Source: Sipunculus nudus (lineage: Eukaryota; Annelida; Sipuncula; Golfingiida; Sipunculidae). From it: a DNA stretch of 64,000 bases. The position numbers and the translations under genes were made by a program. A model generated the notes under the pieces. The model ran no database searches. It saw nothing but the letters and a program-made list of their open reading frames with translations, and had not been told where the DNA came from. Location: contig CM049310.1 of assembly GCA_026874595.1 (NCBI GenBank), forward strand, positions 3,906,001-3,970,000, in the 5' to 3' direction. Shown in pieces: positions 47,396 through 59,024 of the stretch (position 1 is the stretch's first letter; each line of letters opens with the position of its first letter).

Positions 47396-48140
47396 ATGTA
47401 TAGTGTAGTGTAGTATAGAAAAGTGTAGTGTAGTAAAGAGTAGTCCAGTATAGTATATATATATATATATAGTTAGTACTGTACCGTATAGTACCGTATA
47501 TGTAGTATAGTAAAGTATAGTGTAAAATAGTATAGTATAGTATAGTAAAGTATAGTATAGTATAGTGTAGTCTAGTATAGTATAGTATAGTTAGTATTGT
47601 ACCGTATAGTACCGTATAGTATAGTAAAGTATAGTGTAAAATATATATAGTGGAGTATAGTATAGCATAGTGTAGTCTAGTATAGTATAGGAAAGTTACT
47701 ATATTGTGCCGTATGGTACCGTATTGTATAGTAAAGTTTAGTGTAAAAAAGTATAGTATAGTATAGTATAGTATAGTATAGTGTAGCGTAGTGCATGTAG
47801 CGTAGCGTAGCGTAGCCAAACATAGCATAGTATAGTATATATAGTATAGTATAGTATAGTATCGCATAGTATGGCATAGTATAGTATAGTATAGTATAGT
47901 TTAGTACCGTATCGTATTATAGTATATTATATTATAGTATATTATAATATATTTATAATACAGCTAGTGTAGTATATAGTAGTTATAGTGGAATAAAGTA
48001 AATATATAGTGAAGTATCCTAGTACTGCATGTACGGTATAGTATATAGTACAGAATTGTATAAGGGAATAAAGTATACATCTATCTAGTATAGTATTGTA
48101 CAGTACAGTAAAATACTGTATAATATAGTACAGTGCAATA
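47396..48140. repeat. (TATAG)n / TAGTA-type array, diverged
   Basis: About 560 bases of clean pentamer repeats with variants (AAAGTATAG, TAGTACCGTATAG, TAGTGTAG), then a more degraded continuation to about 48140. Higher-order structure is visible: a segment containing TACCGTATAGTACCGTAT recurs near 47480, 47600 and 47706. The minus strand is open for 190 codons only because the repeat lacks stops there (Tyr/Leu/Ile repeats). Confidence 0.93.
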
Positions 48141-48176
48141 GAGTATCTTTACAGTATATACATGTAGTATATATAT

Positions 48177-48334
48177 TGTTATACGGGGTGACATAAAAGC
48201 GGACCGAATTGTCTCGCTAGTGAAGCTTGCTTTTCTGGTGAAGCGGTTGGAACGCCGGACATGTGCGCCACCGACATGGGTTGGAATCCCGGATCGGCCC
48301 AAAACTTTCCCCTGACCAATTTGTCTTCGTAACA
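48177..48334 (+). repeat. TRIM LTR copy 1, with Pol III-type A and B boxes
   Basis: 158 bases from TGTTATACGG to CGTAACA. Inside is a tRNA-like block: A box TGGTGAAGCGG at 48236-48246 and B box GGTTGGAATCC at 48279-48289 (one change from GGTTCGAATCC), 43 bases apart as in tRNA genes. ATAAAAG near 48193 could serve as a TATA-like element. Confidence 0.72.
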
Positions 48335-48336
48335 AA

Positions 48337-48354
48337 TTGGGGCTCGTCCGGGAT
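48337..48354 (+). other. Primer binding site, proline-tRNA type
   Basis: TTGGGGCTCGTCCGGGAT starts two bases after the LTR's terminal CA. It is complementary to the 3' end of animal tRNA-Pro (including CCA) at 17 of 18 positions. This is the position and form of a reverse-transcription primer site. Confidence 0.7.
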
Positions 48355-48566
48355 ACGACGCCAATCCTTGAGGCCCAGGAAATGATGGGAAACATGACAA
48401 AGTACAAAAATAAGAGGGACTAAAACCTAGCTATACACTAATATTAAACATAATAATATCAAACTGTTAAGTCTTATCCTGTCGCAGCTCTGTCACAGAA
48501 ATCCGTGGGTCTGCGATCTAACTCTTACAACAATATTCCTATCTGAACCTTATTTGAGCTCTGATC

Positions 48567-48686
48567 ACCGTGACATAAAAGCGGATCGAACTGTCGGATT
48601 GGAACGCCGGGCATGTGTGCCACCGACATGGGTTCGTATCCAGGATCGGCCAAATATTTTCCCCTGAGCAATTTGTCGTCGTAACA
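48567..48686 (+). repeat. TRIM LTR copy 2, missing the A-box region
   Basis: Aligns from CCGTGACATAAAAGCGGA to CGTAACA, but lacks the TGTTACGG start and about 35 bases between CTGTC and TTGGAACGCC, which removes the A box. A diverged B box (GGTTCGTATCC) remains near 48633. It is followed by a degraded primer-site-like GGGTGCTCGTCCG at about 48690. Confidence 0.65.
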
Positions 48687-48819
48687 AATGGGTGCTCGTC
48701 CGAAGTAACGGCTAACTTTGTGTCCCGGGGAATGGTGGTTTGAAAGGCATATAACCGCCACCTATAGTTTACCTATATAGTGACTCCTAGGATGGTCTTG
48801 TTCTGATAGCAGAACGCTC

Positions 48820-48832
48820 TTAAGAGGGGGTG
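48820..48832 (+). other. Polypurine tract of the TRIM-like element
   Basis: AAGAGGGGGTG abuts the TGTTACGG start of LTR copy 3. It closely resembles the tract before the Gmr1-like 3' LTR (AGGAGGGGGAG then TGTTAC). Confidence 0.65.
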
Positions 48833-48973
48833 TGTTACGGGTGACATAAAAGCGGACCGAACTGCATGTCTCCCTAGTGAAGCTGGTCTTTTTGGTGAAG
48901 CGGTTGGAACGCCGGACATGTGCGCCACCGGCATGGGTTCGAATCCCGGATCGGCCCGAAACTTTCCCTGAAG
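48833..48973 (+). repeat. TRIM LTR copy 3, 3'-truncated
   Basis: Begins TGTTACGGGTGACATAAAAG and retains an A box (TGGTGAAGCGG, 48893-48903) and a perfect consensus B box (GGTTCGAATCC, 48936-48946). Similarity stops after GAAACTTTCCCTGA, so the CGTAACA end is missing. Confidence 0.7.
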
Positions 48974-48975
48974 AA

Positions 48976-49630
<655 letters not shown>

Positions 49631-49639
49631 GGGGTTAAT

Positions 49640-52600
49640 ATCCTAGACATAAAGAATATATAATTGTGTGTTATGCATCGCAACTTGCTTGATAACTTAT
49701 AAAGGTTCGAATAACAGACCTAAAACTAGGTAGCTATACAATTAAATTAATATTTATTAACACTATTGCTATTTAGACTGTCTAAAATAAAATTTTCTAT
49801 CACAAATGACCGTTTCAATTAAAAATGAATAAAGATTTTTTTCATTTAGTAGGCCTACATACCGGTTTTACTATAACCTATATAGGCCTAGAGATATTGT
49901 TTTCTGTTTTGAAAAAAAAAGTTGTCAGATTTAATGACAAAAGCCTTCTCCCTTACACAAATATACTTAATTTACCTGTAATATTAATTAAGTTTGTGTA
50001 TTTTGGCAGCTGAATAAAGCCTGGTTATCCGCTGTTAGCAGAGAAGAGGCAAGAGTTGCTATACATGTTTGTGTTAAAGTAGTAGGGTCTCACGAACAAG
50101 GTAGCTACCGCGGGAATCGATAACGAGGCTAGTTTCAACAATAGTGGGTGTCGGGATATATCCGGTTCTGCCACGCCCTCTGAAGGGAGTTATCCGCATT
50201 CACGGTCAGTATACCGGTAATGGTTCATCACTTCATCATTAACGCAAAACATAACAATGTAGCGTTTAGTCCTTCACTAACGTCAGCACAGAATTCTATC
50301 TGTGCAACTTCCAGTATGAGCAATAATGACATATTTGGCCAGATAGTTTGGCCTGTAGCTATATGTAGTGTATTTGGTCCGTGATTCAACATGGCCGCGC
50401 CCATGTTATGACTCACGACAGGCACGATTGTTTCCGGGTATTATTTATACAGGCACCAGGTCTAGTCAGATTGCTTAATTCAAGCTAATTGCAGCTTACA
50501 CCCAAGGGAAAGTTTGCACTCTTGTTTGGTAGGCGGAAAGTAGGTAGGTAGAGAGATCATTAGTTAATAATGAAATGCTTTTTAAACAGAGCTTACCACT
50601 ACCACTGTACCAGTATCCAAATAAAAAAATGACAGTTGTAACTTGTATCGTCTGCCTGTGAAAGCGTCAAATGTGACGTGACACAGAACAGTTCCAAGGC
50701 ACCACATGCTTGGTTATTAAGAAATCAGTTTTGCTTGTATAATTTTTGCGGGCTCAAATATGGCAATAATGCAACAATGCCAATATGTAATTTACTAAAT
50801 TAAAGCAGTATATGAAATAACAAATTAGACATTTAACTTTTGCAGCTTTGTAAAATCAGAGACTTTGTCACTTTAAAACTGCACTTTACCCAAATTGTAT
50901 TTGCATCTGGATCAATGTCTATTAAGTATTATTTAAACATTTATTAGTGACTGTGGAGGTTATGCACTCACTATTGCATACTCTCCCTTAATCCCAACCT
51001 TTTCCAGAATTGTATAGCCATTAATTAGCCTCAATACTAAAAAACAAGACGGCTTTTAATTTTTTATTGAGAATGATGAATGAATTGCTTGTTATATCAA
51101 GAAATATATTTGATAGTTAAACTACAGATAGTTGTGCTAGTTTCAAATGCCCACTGGCTAAGGACAGGATGACCAAAGGTTGATAACATCCTGTTCAGTA
51201 AAGATAACACCTGATTTTGACACAAACTCCCATTTATATCCTCACTATTACAGTGAGTGTGAGAGAAGTATTTCAGACATATTATAACAAACATGTAGCA
51301 TCCATTTACACCCATATGAAATATACCTATAATCATAACAATTAGTTCAACATTTTAGTATTGATAAAGAAATGAAGCATTCTGTATGGAAAGTTAGAAT
51401 AAAAATGTGTATATATATACAGAATTTATATAGATGCAATGTTTTTGCAGGTGGCATAGTTATGATAATTTTTGTCATGACTTTGGTTTGCAGGATGTTA
51501 CATAATAGAGGTTAGGGGGTGTGGCACAGGGCCTGTGGTTACAGGTTCTCCTTGAATAGACAAATCTGGTGCAATCCACATCATATAAACCAAATAATAT
51601 GTTCTTAAATAACACTAAAATTTTCAAGTAAAACCACTTCTTGAAAGTGTGAAATGGTGTTTAATGAATGAATTTAAAAAATTCTTATTGTGAAATTTTG
51701 TTTTTTATCTTGAGATAAAAACAAAACATGGTAGGTCCTGTGTTAAATGACTTTAACCATTTACTATAATTAACAGTCTATAATAAAATTGTATTTTCTA
51801 TATAAAAAAAAATCTTATCAGCATCTTAGTTCTGGGGTTATTCTGAAAGCCCAGAAACATTTACCCTATTTAGCCACAGTTTATAGTATACCCACTATAA
51901 AATGGGAATGTCACAGAGAAACTTGCTTAATTGAGCAGTTCTCAAAGGTGTATCAACATTGTATTGTTTATTCATAGCATCCTGGATGTTTGTATAATAT
52001 ATAAATTATGACATCTCATTTTGCTGTCAGCCATGACCTGATGTGAAAAGTTGTGCAGTGTTAATAGTCACATGACAGATGCACAAAATATGGGGAAAAT
52101 ATTATTAAAACAACCATCATTATGTAATGACACCTGTAGATATACATTGGTCAGTGCTTATTATCTTACTTTCTCTGATGGCTGATATTACATAAATTAC
52201 ACTTTATATAATTAACCAAATGCAGTTTGCATTCCCAATATGAATAATAATATAGGTCTCTATGACTGGTTGCAAGTACAATCTGCAAATATAAACATCC
52301 TGCATCAATATTATCTTCCCACACTTTAAATAAATAATGACAGCCTGTTAATTTAGGGCACAGTTTACAGATAATAATATGGACAGTTATTTGAATGATG
52401 GTACAATTAATAGGGACCGTATGTTATCACAGGAATTTGAAATTGCCCAGGAACAGTAATCTTCTCTTATAATATCATATTCAAATCATTGGAATGGGAT
52501 GTAAAGATCAGGTATGGGACAGGGTTATGTAAATGTTAATTTAAATGTTCATGTTAAATAGTATTTAGTATTGGACACTTTAAATATAGCTTTAAATTAA

Positions 52601-55600
52601 CATGGCTTTACCCTGAGTTGGGACAGGGAAAAGATATTTATTATTTCATTGTTAACAGTAAAATAAATGGATTTTTCAGGTAAATGACAAATGTGAAGCG
52701 TTACTTATAACATCTTTTCAACATAAACAAGGTAATAAAAAAAAATAACTTGTTTTTCAGTCATATTTAACAACATTTGGTTGATCACCTACTGATACTA
52801 ATTATCTGTTGTTGGATAAGGGAGCCTGTCTAAGTATCTTGCTTCTGGTCTAACCAAGCCTGATGCAGCTTTGTTAGTTGTTGAGATATTGTAAGTAATT
52901 GTGTAAGGCTTAATATTACTTGAGAGTTCTTCTGAGTTGGCTGCTAAGTTCACCTAAACATAACTGATAAATGATGCATACTTAATCTTCAAAAAGAGAA
53001 AAGTGGTATTTTATCTTCTGCCAGTGTCACTCTGGAGTTCATAGAACAGCTGTAAATATATTGCATTTTTATGTGTGGCCTCTCTTCAATCCAGGTTGTC
53101 TTTGCTCACAAGTTTGTGCGTGAATTGTTGCATTATTGAGACGACCTATACCATAAAGTTTCCAAAAGAATACACATATTATATAAGGATAATTTCATTA
53201 ACAAATTTGGAAATTTATGAATTTGGCAACTGGTAATATTGTAAGGTTTGTTCATTGCAATTTTTAAACATATTTGATATTAAAATCATAGTAATAAGTT
53301 GCCCTTTAAAAATTGGTGGAGTCTGATAATTATGTTATTAGCATATTTAAGTACTCAGATAGTTTCAAGTGACGTGCCTTGAGAGCAAAATCATGTTAAA
53401 AAGACCTTATTGTTTATACCTGATCTTTCACATCTTAAAACTGTCTCTGTACATAGTGTTAGAACCATCTCAAGCAAAACCTTTGATTCAATGAGTTATC
53501 TGTTGTCTTCACTATGGTTTAGTCATAGTTTTTCCATTAGACACAAATATACACATTGTGAAATATTTTGTTTTGAATCCACACCTTTCTCAAGTAACCT
53601 CACTGATCAATAACAAATCCGACTGCTCATGAACTGGTCCTCTTCACATATAAGGCCAGCGGACTGCAATGAAGAGAACAGCAAAATTAATGATGATGAT
53701 CATGTTTCATATGCGAAACTTCCAGTAGTTTGGTTCCAACTCAAATTGGGCCTGAGAAGACTAAAATAAACAAACATTGGCTGTGTGACCAATCTCAAAA
53801 ATTGAAGCACGATAATATGATATCACATCACAATATAAATTGCACAACAGCCCATTTCTTCAAATTAAATGTATTGGTATAACTTCTGGTAAGGATATGA
53901 GTGTTTGTTCAGTTACGAAATAGCTCTCATTTGCTCAGTTCTACACTGGTTAGACCCTTGTGGAATTTAAATGAGCAGGGAACAAATCCACAGAGCCCAT
54001 TCCATCACAGTTCTGGAAATAATATGTCATCACAAGGGCTGAGTCTGTGTAAACAGCATCTTGGAGGCAGACTTAGGTGTGTCTGCAGGCAGCATGATTT
54101 GTTATGGTGAAAAGGCACTGGTAGGTATATCACAGACACTCACAATTTACACTTTTCACCATGGAGGTTTTAACAAGGTACAGGAAGCAAGGTGTGATCC
54201 ACCTAATTAACCTTACAGGTATTCATTATCCCACTGGAGTGATCGTATAGATTTTTACATTAATTGCCTGAGAAAAAATATTTACATATTTTTTCATCCA
54301 TTTGCAGGAGTTCTTGTTATACATAAATGTTAGTACACCTGTTTTTAGCTTTTTCAGAACTAATGAACACCACTTTTTATTTACCACAGGTACTTTTGAC
54401 TAATGCTGACTTTTAAAAACTGCATGTTAAAGGTGAAATGATCTTGTAATTTTTGTAGGATCACAAAAGTTATCTTTTCATCCAAAGGTGTATTAAAGAG
54501 CTGTTCAAATGTTCATCTTAGGTTCTTGTAATCTAAAGGTCATTTTAAAACTTTCTGTTTTGAAAATAATAAAATTACCAAAGTGAAAATTAAGAAATTT
54601 ACATGTAAGAGTATGTTATTTTTCTTACTGCCTCAAATTAAATGCATCAATTATAATATTTTGTTTTTTTGCTCTTGGTAATTTGTTGAATGTTGGTCTG
54701 TTGCAGTCCTTGTTAAAACTGTCATGTTTGGTCACCTTGTATATATACTATATGTGTATATGTGTGTGGTGGGGAACTAAGCTTCAGTGGTTTTCACGGG
54801 GCTCCTACGGAGCTGTCTTTGCATGTGTGTCAGTGATTAGCATGATGGAGGCACCCTGAATCTGTAGTCAGTAGTCAGTAGCCTCACGCTTCTACCCCAA
54901 TCTCCCTGAATATTCTACACTAATACACAATGGGTGTATTTGGTTTAACATTAAATTCCTGTTGCATAATTTGTAATATTTCTTACATTAATGGTGTATT
55001 CTTTGTTGACTAATGGTGTCTCATACTGAGCTTTGCCCTTCTTGTTTCTTCACCTAATTACTTTCACCCCCTTTTGACTAATGAAATTAAACATGAATTT
55101 AAACAAGGAATTTCAATACATGCTATCTAGGGTAAATAAAACATTCAGCAATATTACAGTAAGCAACAGTATTTCATTTTCTGATGGATTACACTTTTCT
55201 CCATTCAAAGTTCAGGGCCCTCATCCAGGTTGTTACATTACAACTTTTTTTATGAAGAAAAGGATCAAATACTGAGAGGGTATTATTGTGCAGAACATTT
55301 ATGAAAGCAGACAAAGTCTAAAGATTAACATTCTGTATGGGACATTGAATGGAAATGGTCAGAAGATATTTTTTTATATATGTTCCATTAATTGAGTTCT
55401 TTTAAATCCAGATATTCCTGTTACATCATTTGACCTATAGGTAAACCTTCAAAAGCAATTCAATGGCTTTGCTTGGATATATCTCATAGATGAAATAAGC
55501 ATAAACTGTTATAAACAAACACAAATGGCTTTAACTTGTTTATCATCCATATTACAAGGGGTATACAAATTTTGATACACAAAGCACCAGTTGATTAATA

Positions 55601-55860
55601 TACAGTTGAAGGTCCGTTCTAAAAAGAAGAGTAGTCTAGACAAATATCCTTAGATTGATATACCACTGATGACTATCCATTTATTGGATTATTATTTCTT
55701 GAGTGTATAGTCCCTATATCAGTTATTAATCCTGGACTGATTGCCCCAGAGTTGATGTTCCTTAATATTCCCCCAGTGATTGTTCCAGGCATTAATTCCT
55801 CATTAGGTGTTCCCAAGACAAATTTGTTTGATCCCTCCATGCATGATTATACCCTGACAG
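49640..55860. other. Intergenic / upstream region of CAP
   Basis: Unlike the rest of the window, this 6 kb has almost no simple repeats, suggesting a different history or the domain of a gene. No protein match is seen. 50010-50480 is less AT-rich and contains a palindrome at 50388-50407. A non-coding first exon of CAP could lie here, but no specific exon can be supported. 55000-55860 is ordinary AT-rich sequence. Confidence 0.4.
50388..50407. promoter_or_regulatory. GC-cored palindrome, candidate promoter-proximal site
   Basis: AACATGG (50388-50394) and CCATGTT (50401-50407) are perfect inverted arms around CCGCGC. The core contains ATGGCCGC, close to the YY1-type ATGGCGGC found at many animal promoters. 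It sits in a less AT-rich block 5.5 kb upstream of the CAP start codon. The promoter role is inference. Confidence 0.25.
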
Positions 55861-55932
55861 GCGCCCCGAGATAACCACTGCAGCCAAGTTGTCGCTGGTG
55901 ACATTTGAAATGACGAAACGCTGCTAGCTAGT
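55861..55932 (+). other. Probable 5' UTR segment of CAP, with a tiny upstream ORF
   Basis: A possible acceptor (CCTGACAG, AG at 55859-55860) precedes this GC-richer stretch, so it may be the 5' end of an internal exon or lie near the start site. A six-codon upstream ORF, ATG at 55910 to TAG at 55925-55927, ends five bases before the CAP start codon. The main frame has a stop (TGA) at 55906-55908. Confidence 0.4.
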
Positions 55933-56251
55933 ATGTTGTGTTGCTGTCAAGGTTCACCAAAATCTGATCGTAAATCCAAGGAGGAACTTGTGAAGAAGCA
56001 AAAGGGGGGCGAGGTACACGGTCAGAGAAACCCTGGTTACGAGTCAAACGCTAAGAAAAACAACAGGCCTGTAAGCCCGTCTTCCATTCAGATTGAAAAG
56101 CTAAACAACAACCGTTCAAACATGGATGCCAAGATGACAGTTGATTTTGCCCAGCTGATTGGGCGGTTGGAATCGGTGACAGTGAAGTTAGAGAATATTG
56201 CAACCACTGCAGCATCAGCCCCTGTGGCTGCTTCGCCAGCAGCTGCCTCAG
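55933..56251 (+). CDS. CAP1: Adenylyl cyclase-associated protein (CAP), first coding exon
   Basis: CAP proteins recycle actin: they bind G-actin and cofilin, and in yeast the N-terminus also binds adenylyl cyclase. This exon encodes residues 1-106 plus one base of codon 107, then a strong splice donor (CAG|GTATGT at 56252). The recognisable part is AQLIGRLESVTVKLENIA (residues 73-90), matching the family's N-terminal RLE..T..LE coiled-coil motif, followed by the Ala/Pro/Ser-rich linker. Residues 1-70 form a Lys/Asn-rich extension starting MLCCCQGSPK, longer than the short start of vertebrate CAP1; the Cys cluster could be palmitoylated (inference). The ATG has A at -3 and an in-frame stop 27 bases upstream. 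Internal Met64 or Met68 could start a shorter isoform. The folded cyclase-associated domains must lie beyond the window. Confidence 0.8.
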
Positions 56252-57933
56252 GTATGTACCTCATTTTCTAGAAACTTTAAGCCACACAAAGCAAACCTGA
56301 ATATGAGTCACGAACTGTTTGTGGGGTGTGTTTCCATTTAAGCGATGCAACATGTGATTTCTAGTCTTTTCTGTACAATTACACTATATAAATTTTGGGT
56401 TCTTTTGGTGAATTTTGTATAACTTACCAAAGTGAGTATTTTAGAATTAAAAGCATGTTCAAATCTGTTTTATCTGAAAAATAAAGAATATGTTACTTTC
56501 AATCTACTCTCTGCATGTCACCATCACTAAACATCGTCTTTGCTTTAGGCAGGTGCTGTAAACACAGGTATGCCCCCCTTCATGACATAATTTAAGGAAT
56601 CCCTGCATGAATTCCACATGGCAGCTTCTGAAGTTATTCAGAAAATCGTGTTTGTTCTCACTTTCTCCCTCGCTTATGTGCATATGGAAGGCTTTAGTGA
56701 TATTATAAAAGGAATTTTTATCATGCGCTCATTCATTCACATAAAAAAACAGCTTAAAGCCTCAGAACTGTCTCAGGAGTCCGTTTACACATTTAGTGTT
56801 CCTTAATATTACTGAAACTTTTGCTTTAGGACCAATGGACATGTACAAACTCTAAAACCTCACAATATTCTCTACAGTGTGGTACAAGGAAACTTTTTGA
56901 TCGAAGTTTGTATAATTAAAAAACAAATTTACTAGGTTTATCTATTTTGACTTTAAATCGGTATTTCCCTGTCATTTATATTTCATTTTCTGTATATTGT
57001 GTTGTAAACATGTTTAATTTTTATGAGAAATTTCCTTTAAAAATATAAAAAACTTCACAAACAAAAAGGTGAACACAGTATTTGCCACATTCAGTTCACA
57101 GTGAACCATATCAACAACTTTTTACATGAATGGGTTAAAGACACAGGCTTTTATTCTCTTTTAATTCCAATAGAAATAATATGCATTAACGTCATATTTT
57201 CAGCTGAGCTTTGTAGGCCAAGGATCACTTGTGATTAGCATGTCATTAATATCATTTACAACATACATTTGCTGTATCCTGACCCAAGCAATTTATTGTT
57301 TAAATATGCTTGTACAAAGCATTGCATGTACAAGTTCATTTAAAACTGCTGAAAGCCCATACCAGGAAATACATATCCAGGTTAAGTAGGTATTTATAGA
57401 TCAGGATTATGTGGTAACTTCCTGGTATGAACACAATACTAGGTGACTGTTTGTGTGGTGTACAGTATGCTGATACTGTGCTGTTGTTCTGGGTAATCCA
57501 GGATTGTTTGTTTCAGTAGTGGTTAAGTGTAAAGCATCCAAGGTTCCAGTCTTACCAAAACCAACAAGGGGATATATAATGTTTTTCCTGATGAAAATAT
57601 AGAACCAGAATCTGAGGTGTAGAGAAATTTTTTGTTACCCCCCTGCTGTTTTTTTTTGTCTTAAGGTTTTGCATGAGTGGTTTATTTCACCGAACCACAC
57701 TTACATCAGCAGCTTTGAACTCTTGTTTTATAGTACAAACATACTGGCAGGAAAGACCTACCTGGTACCTGTCTATTGGAGTGCAATGAAAAATGGCTGG
57801 TTTCTCATACATCCAGTATACAAGTGATGTTGTCTTGCCTTCCATTTTCATCTCAAAGCAAGATAGTCCCTGTTTCTGGTCAGGTCTTGACTTGATTTTA
57901 TACCGTGCGGGATGCATCATACAAGTCACATAT

Positions 57934-58908
57934 CAGGGGCCTATACAGGAATTTAGAATGGGGGGGGGGGGGGGTCACATTGCAAGGCTGCAAAATGGGT
58001 GAGGGATTGGAAAGGGGGCACAACCCATTCCAAGGTGTAGAAAATTTTTGAAAATTTAGGTTGTAATTGTGCAATTGTGGGGACTGGAGTAGCCTAAATG
58101 CACTATAAAACAAGACATACATTGTAACTGTTCTATACACTTGGTCTTTAATTTTCATTATGTACAGACTGATTACAGGATATGGCTTATGCCGATACTC
58201 TCGTGTGTGGCGGTAGAAAATGCCTGCCTGCCTAATAAAAATTGCAGGCAAACAACTAGCGCCCCTAGCGGACAACCTGTCCAGCCCATTCATTCAATAG
58301 AGCTACGTGTGCACTGAACATACTGTTTTTCCTTACAAATTATCCTGAAATATAATTTGGTCTTGTCTTCATATATTCTATTGTTGTGTTGAAATTAAAA
58401 TGGAAGCATGAACATGAAAAGATTAAGAAATGACATATTGCATTAGAACTTTATCTTAATTGTATCAACAGGCCCACTTGATAATTCAGGGCAAAGCTAC
58501 ACATAGTCTTTCATTTACAAATAAAAGTCATGTTTTGCAAGTTTCTTTGATTTTCCATGCAGCATACAAAAAATTAATTGCAGCCTCATATTTGGTCAAT
58601 GATCACATTAAATAAACAGAGTCAATAGCGTATATAAGCTGATATAGTGGGGATTGTCAAATGAGACAGTGCTAATGACCATCTGGCTGAATCATGCTTT
58701 CCTGTTTAAATGGACTTCCGGCTGTGCCAGCCAGGGGTTTTTCTCTTCCATTTACACGAGAGACCTTATTTGTATTATCCCGTATTGGTGTAACTTATAG
58801 GTTACTTAAAAAACTACTTTAGGTAAATTGAAAAGGCTTCGAAACGTCAAATGAAAAAAAGGGGACGCGCGCCCCCTGTGCTCCCCCCCCTCCCTTAATC
58901 CACCCCTG
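57934..58908. mobile_element. hAT-like miniature element, 975 bp, with internal poly-G
   Basis: Left end CAGGGGCCTATACAGGAATT followed by G15 (57960-57974). The right end, reverse-complemented, is CAGGGGTGGATTAAGG followed by a G-rich run. The flanks outside are also inverted (TCACATAT on the left; CATATGTGA on the right), so the true terminal inverted repeat may begin at TCACATAT. CAGGGG ends and G-rich subterminal tracts are typical of hAT-type miniature elements. No transposase is present. Confidence 0.6.
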
Positions 58909-59024
58909 CATATGTGATTTACTCTCTGTGTAACTTATTTCTGTAACAAAAAAGTTCTATGGCTTGTCTGTTTTCTGTGAGCAAGCTGGTTGCAATATAT
59001 TACCTAATATAACACTCATTTTTT

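Larger units (their letters stand above)
48177..48975 (+). mobile_element. Miniature LTR (TRIM-like) element with tRNA-like LTRs, tandem LTR-internal-LTR-internal-LTR
   Basis: Three related LTR copies (48177-48334, about 48567-48686, 48833-about 48973) are separated by two short internal regions. Copies 1 and 2 end CGTAACA and are followed by a primer-binding-site-like sequence; copy 3 begins TGTTACGG directly after a polypurine tract. Termini TGTTA..CG and CGTAACA are inverted repeats, as in LTRs. The internal regions are only about 230 and 145 bases and encode nothing, so the element is non-autonomous and must use proteins from elsewhere. Three LTRs in a row suggest recombination between copies. 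A diverged tandem SINE is the alternative, but it would not explain the primer site, the polypurine tract or the inverted termini. Confidence 0.72.

Noticed and set aside
47295-47867. 190-codon open frame on the minus strand
   Set aside because: It is the translation of the TATAG pentamer array (endless Tyr/Leu/Ile repeats), open only because the repeat has no stop in that frame.
48177-48973. Three genuine tRNA genes or a plain SINE tandem
   Set aside because: The T stem pairs over only about four positions and the acceptor and anticodon stems do not fold, so they are not tRNA genes. A plain SINE does not explain the primer site, the polypurine tract and the TGTTA..CG/CGTAACA ends.
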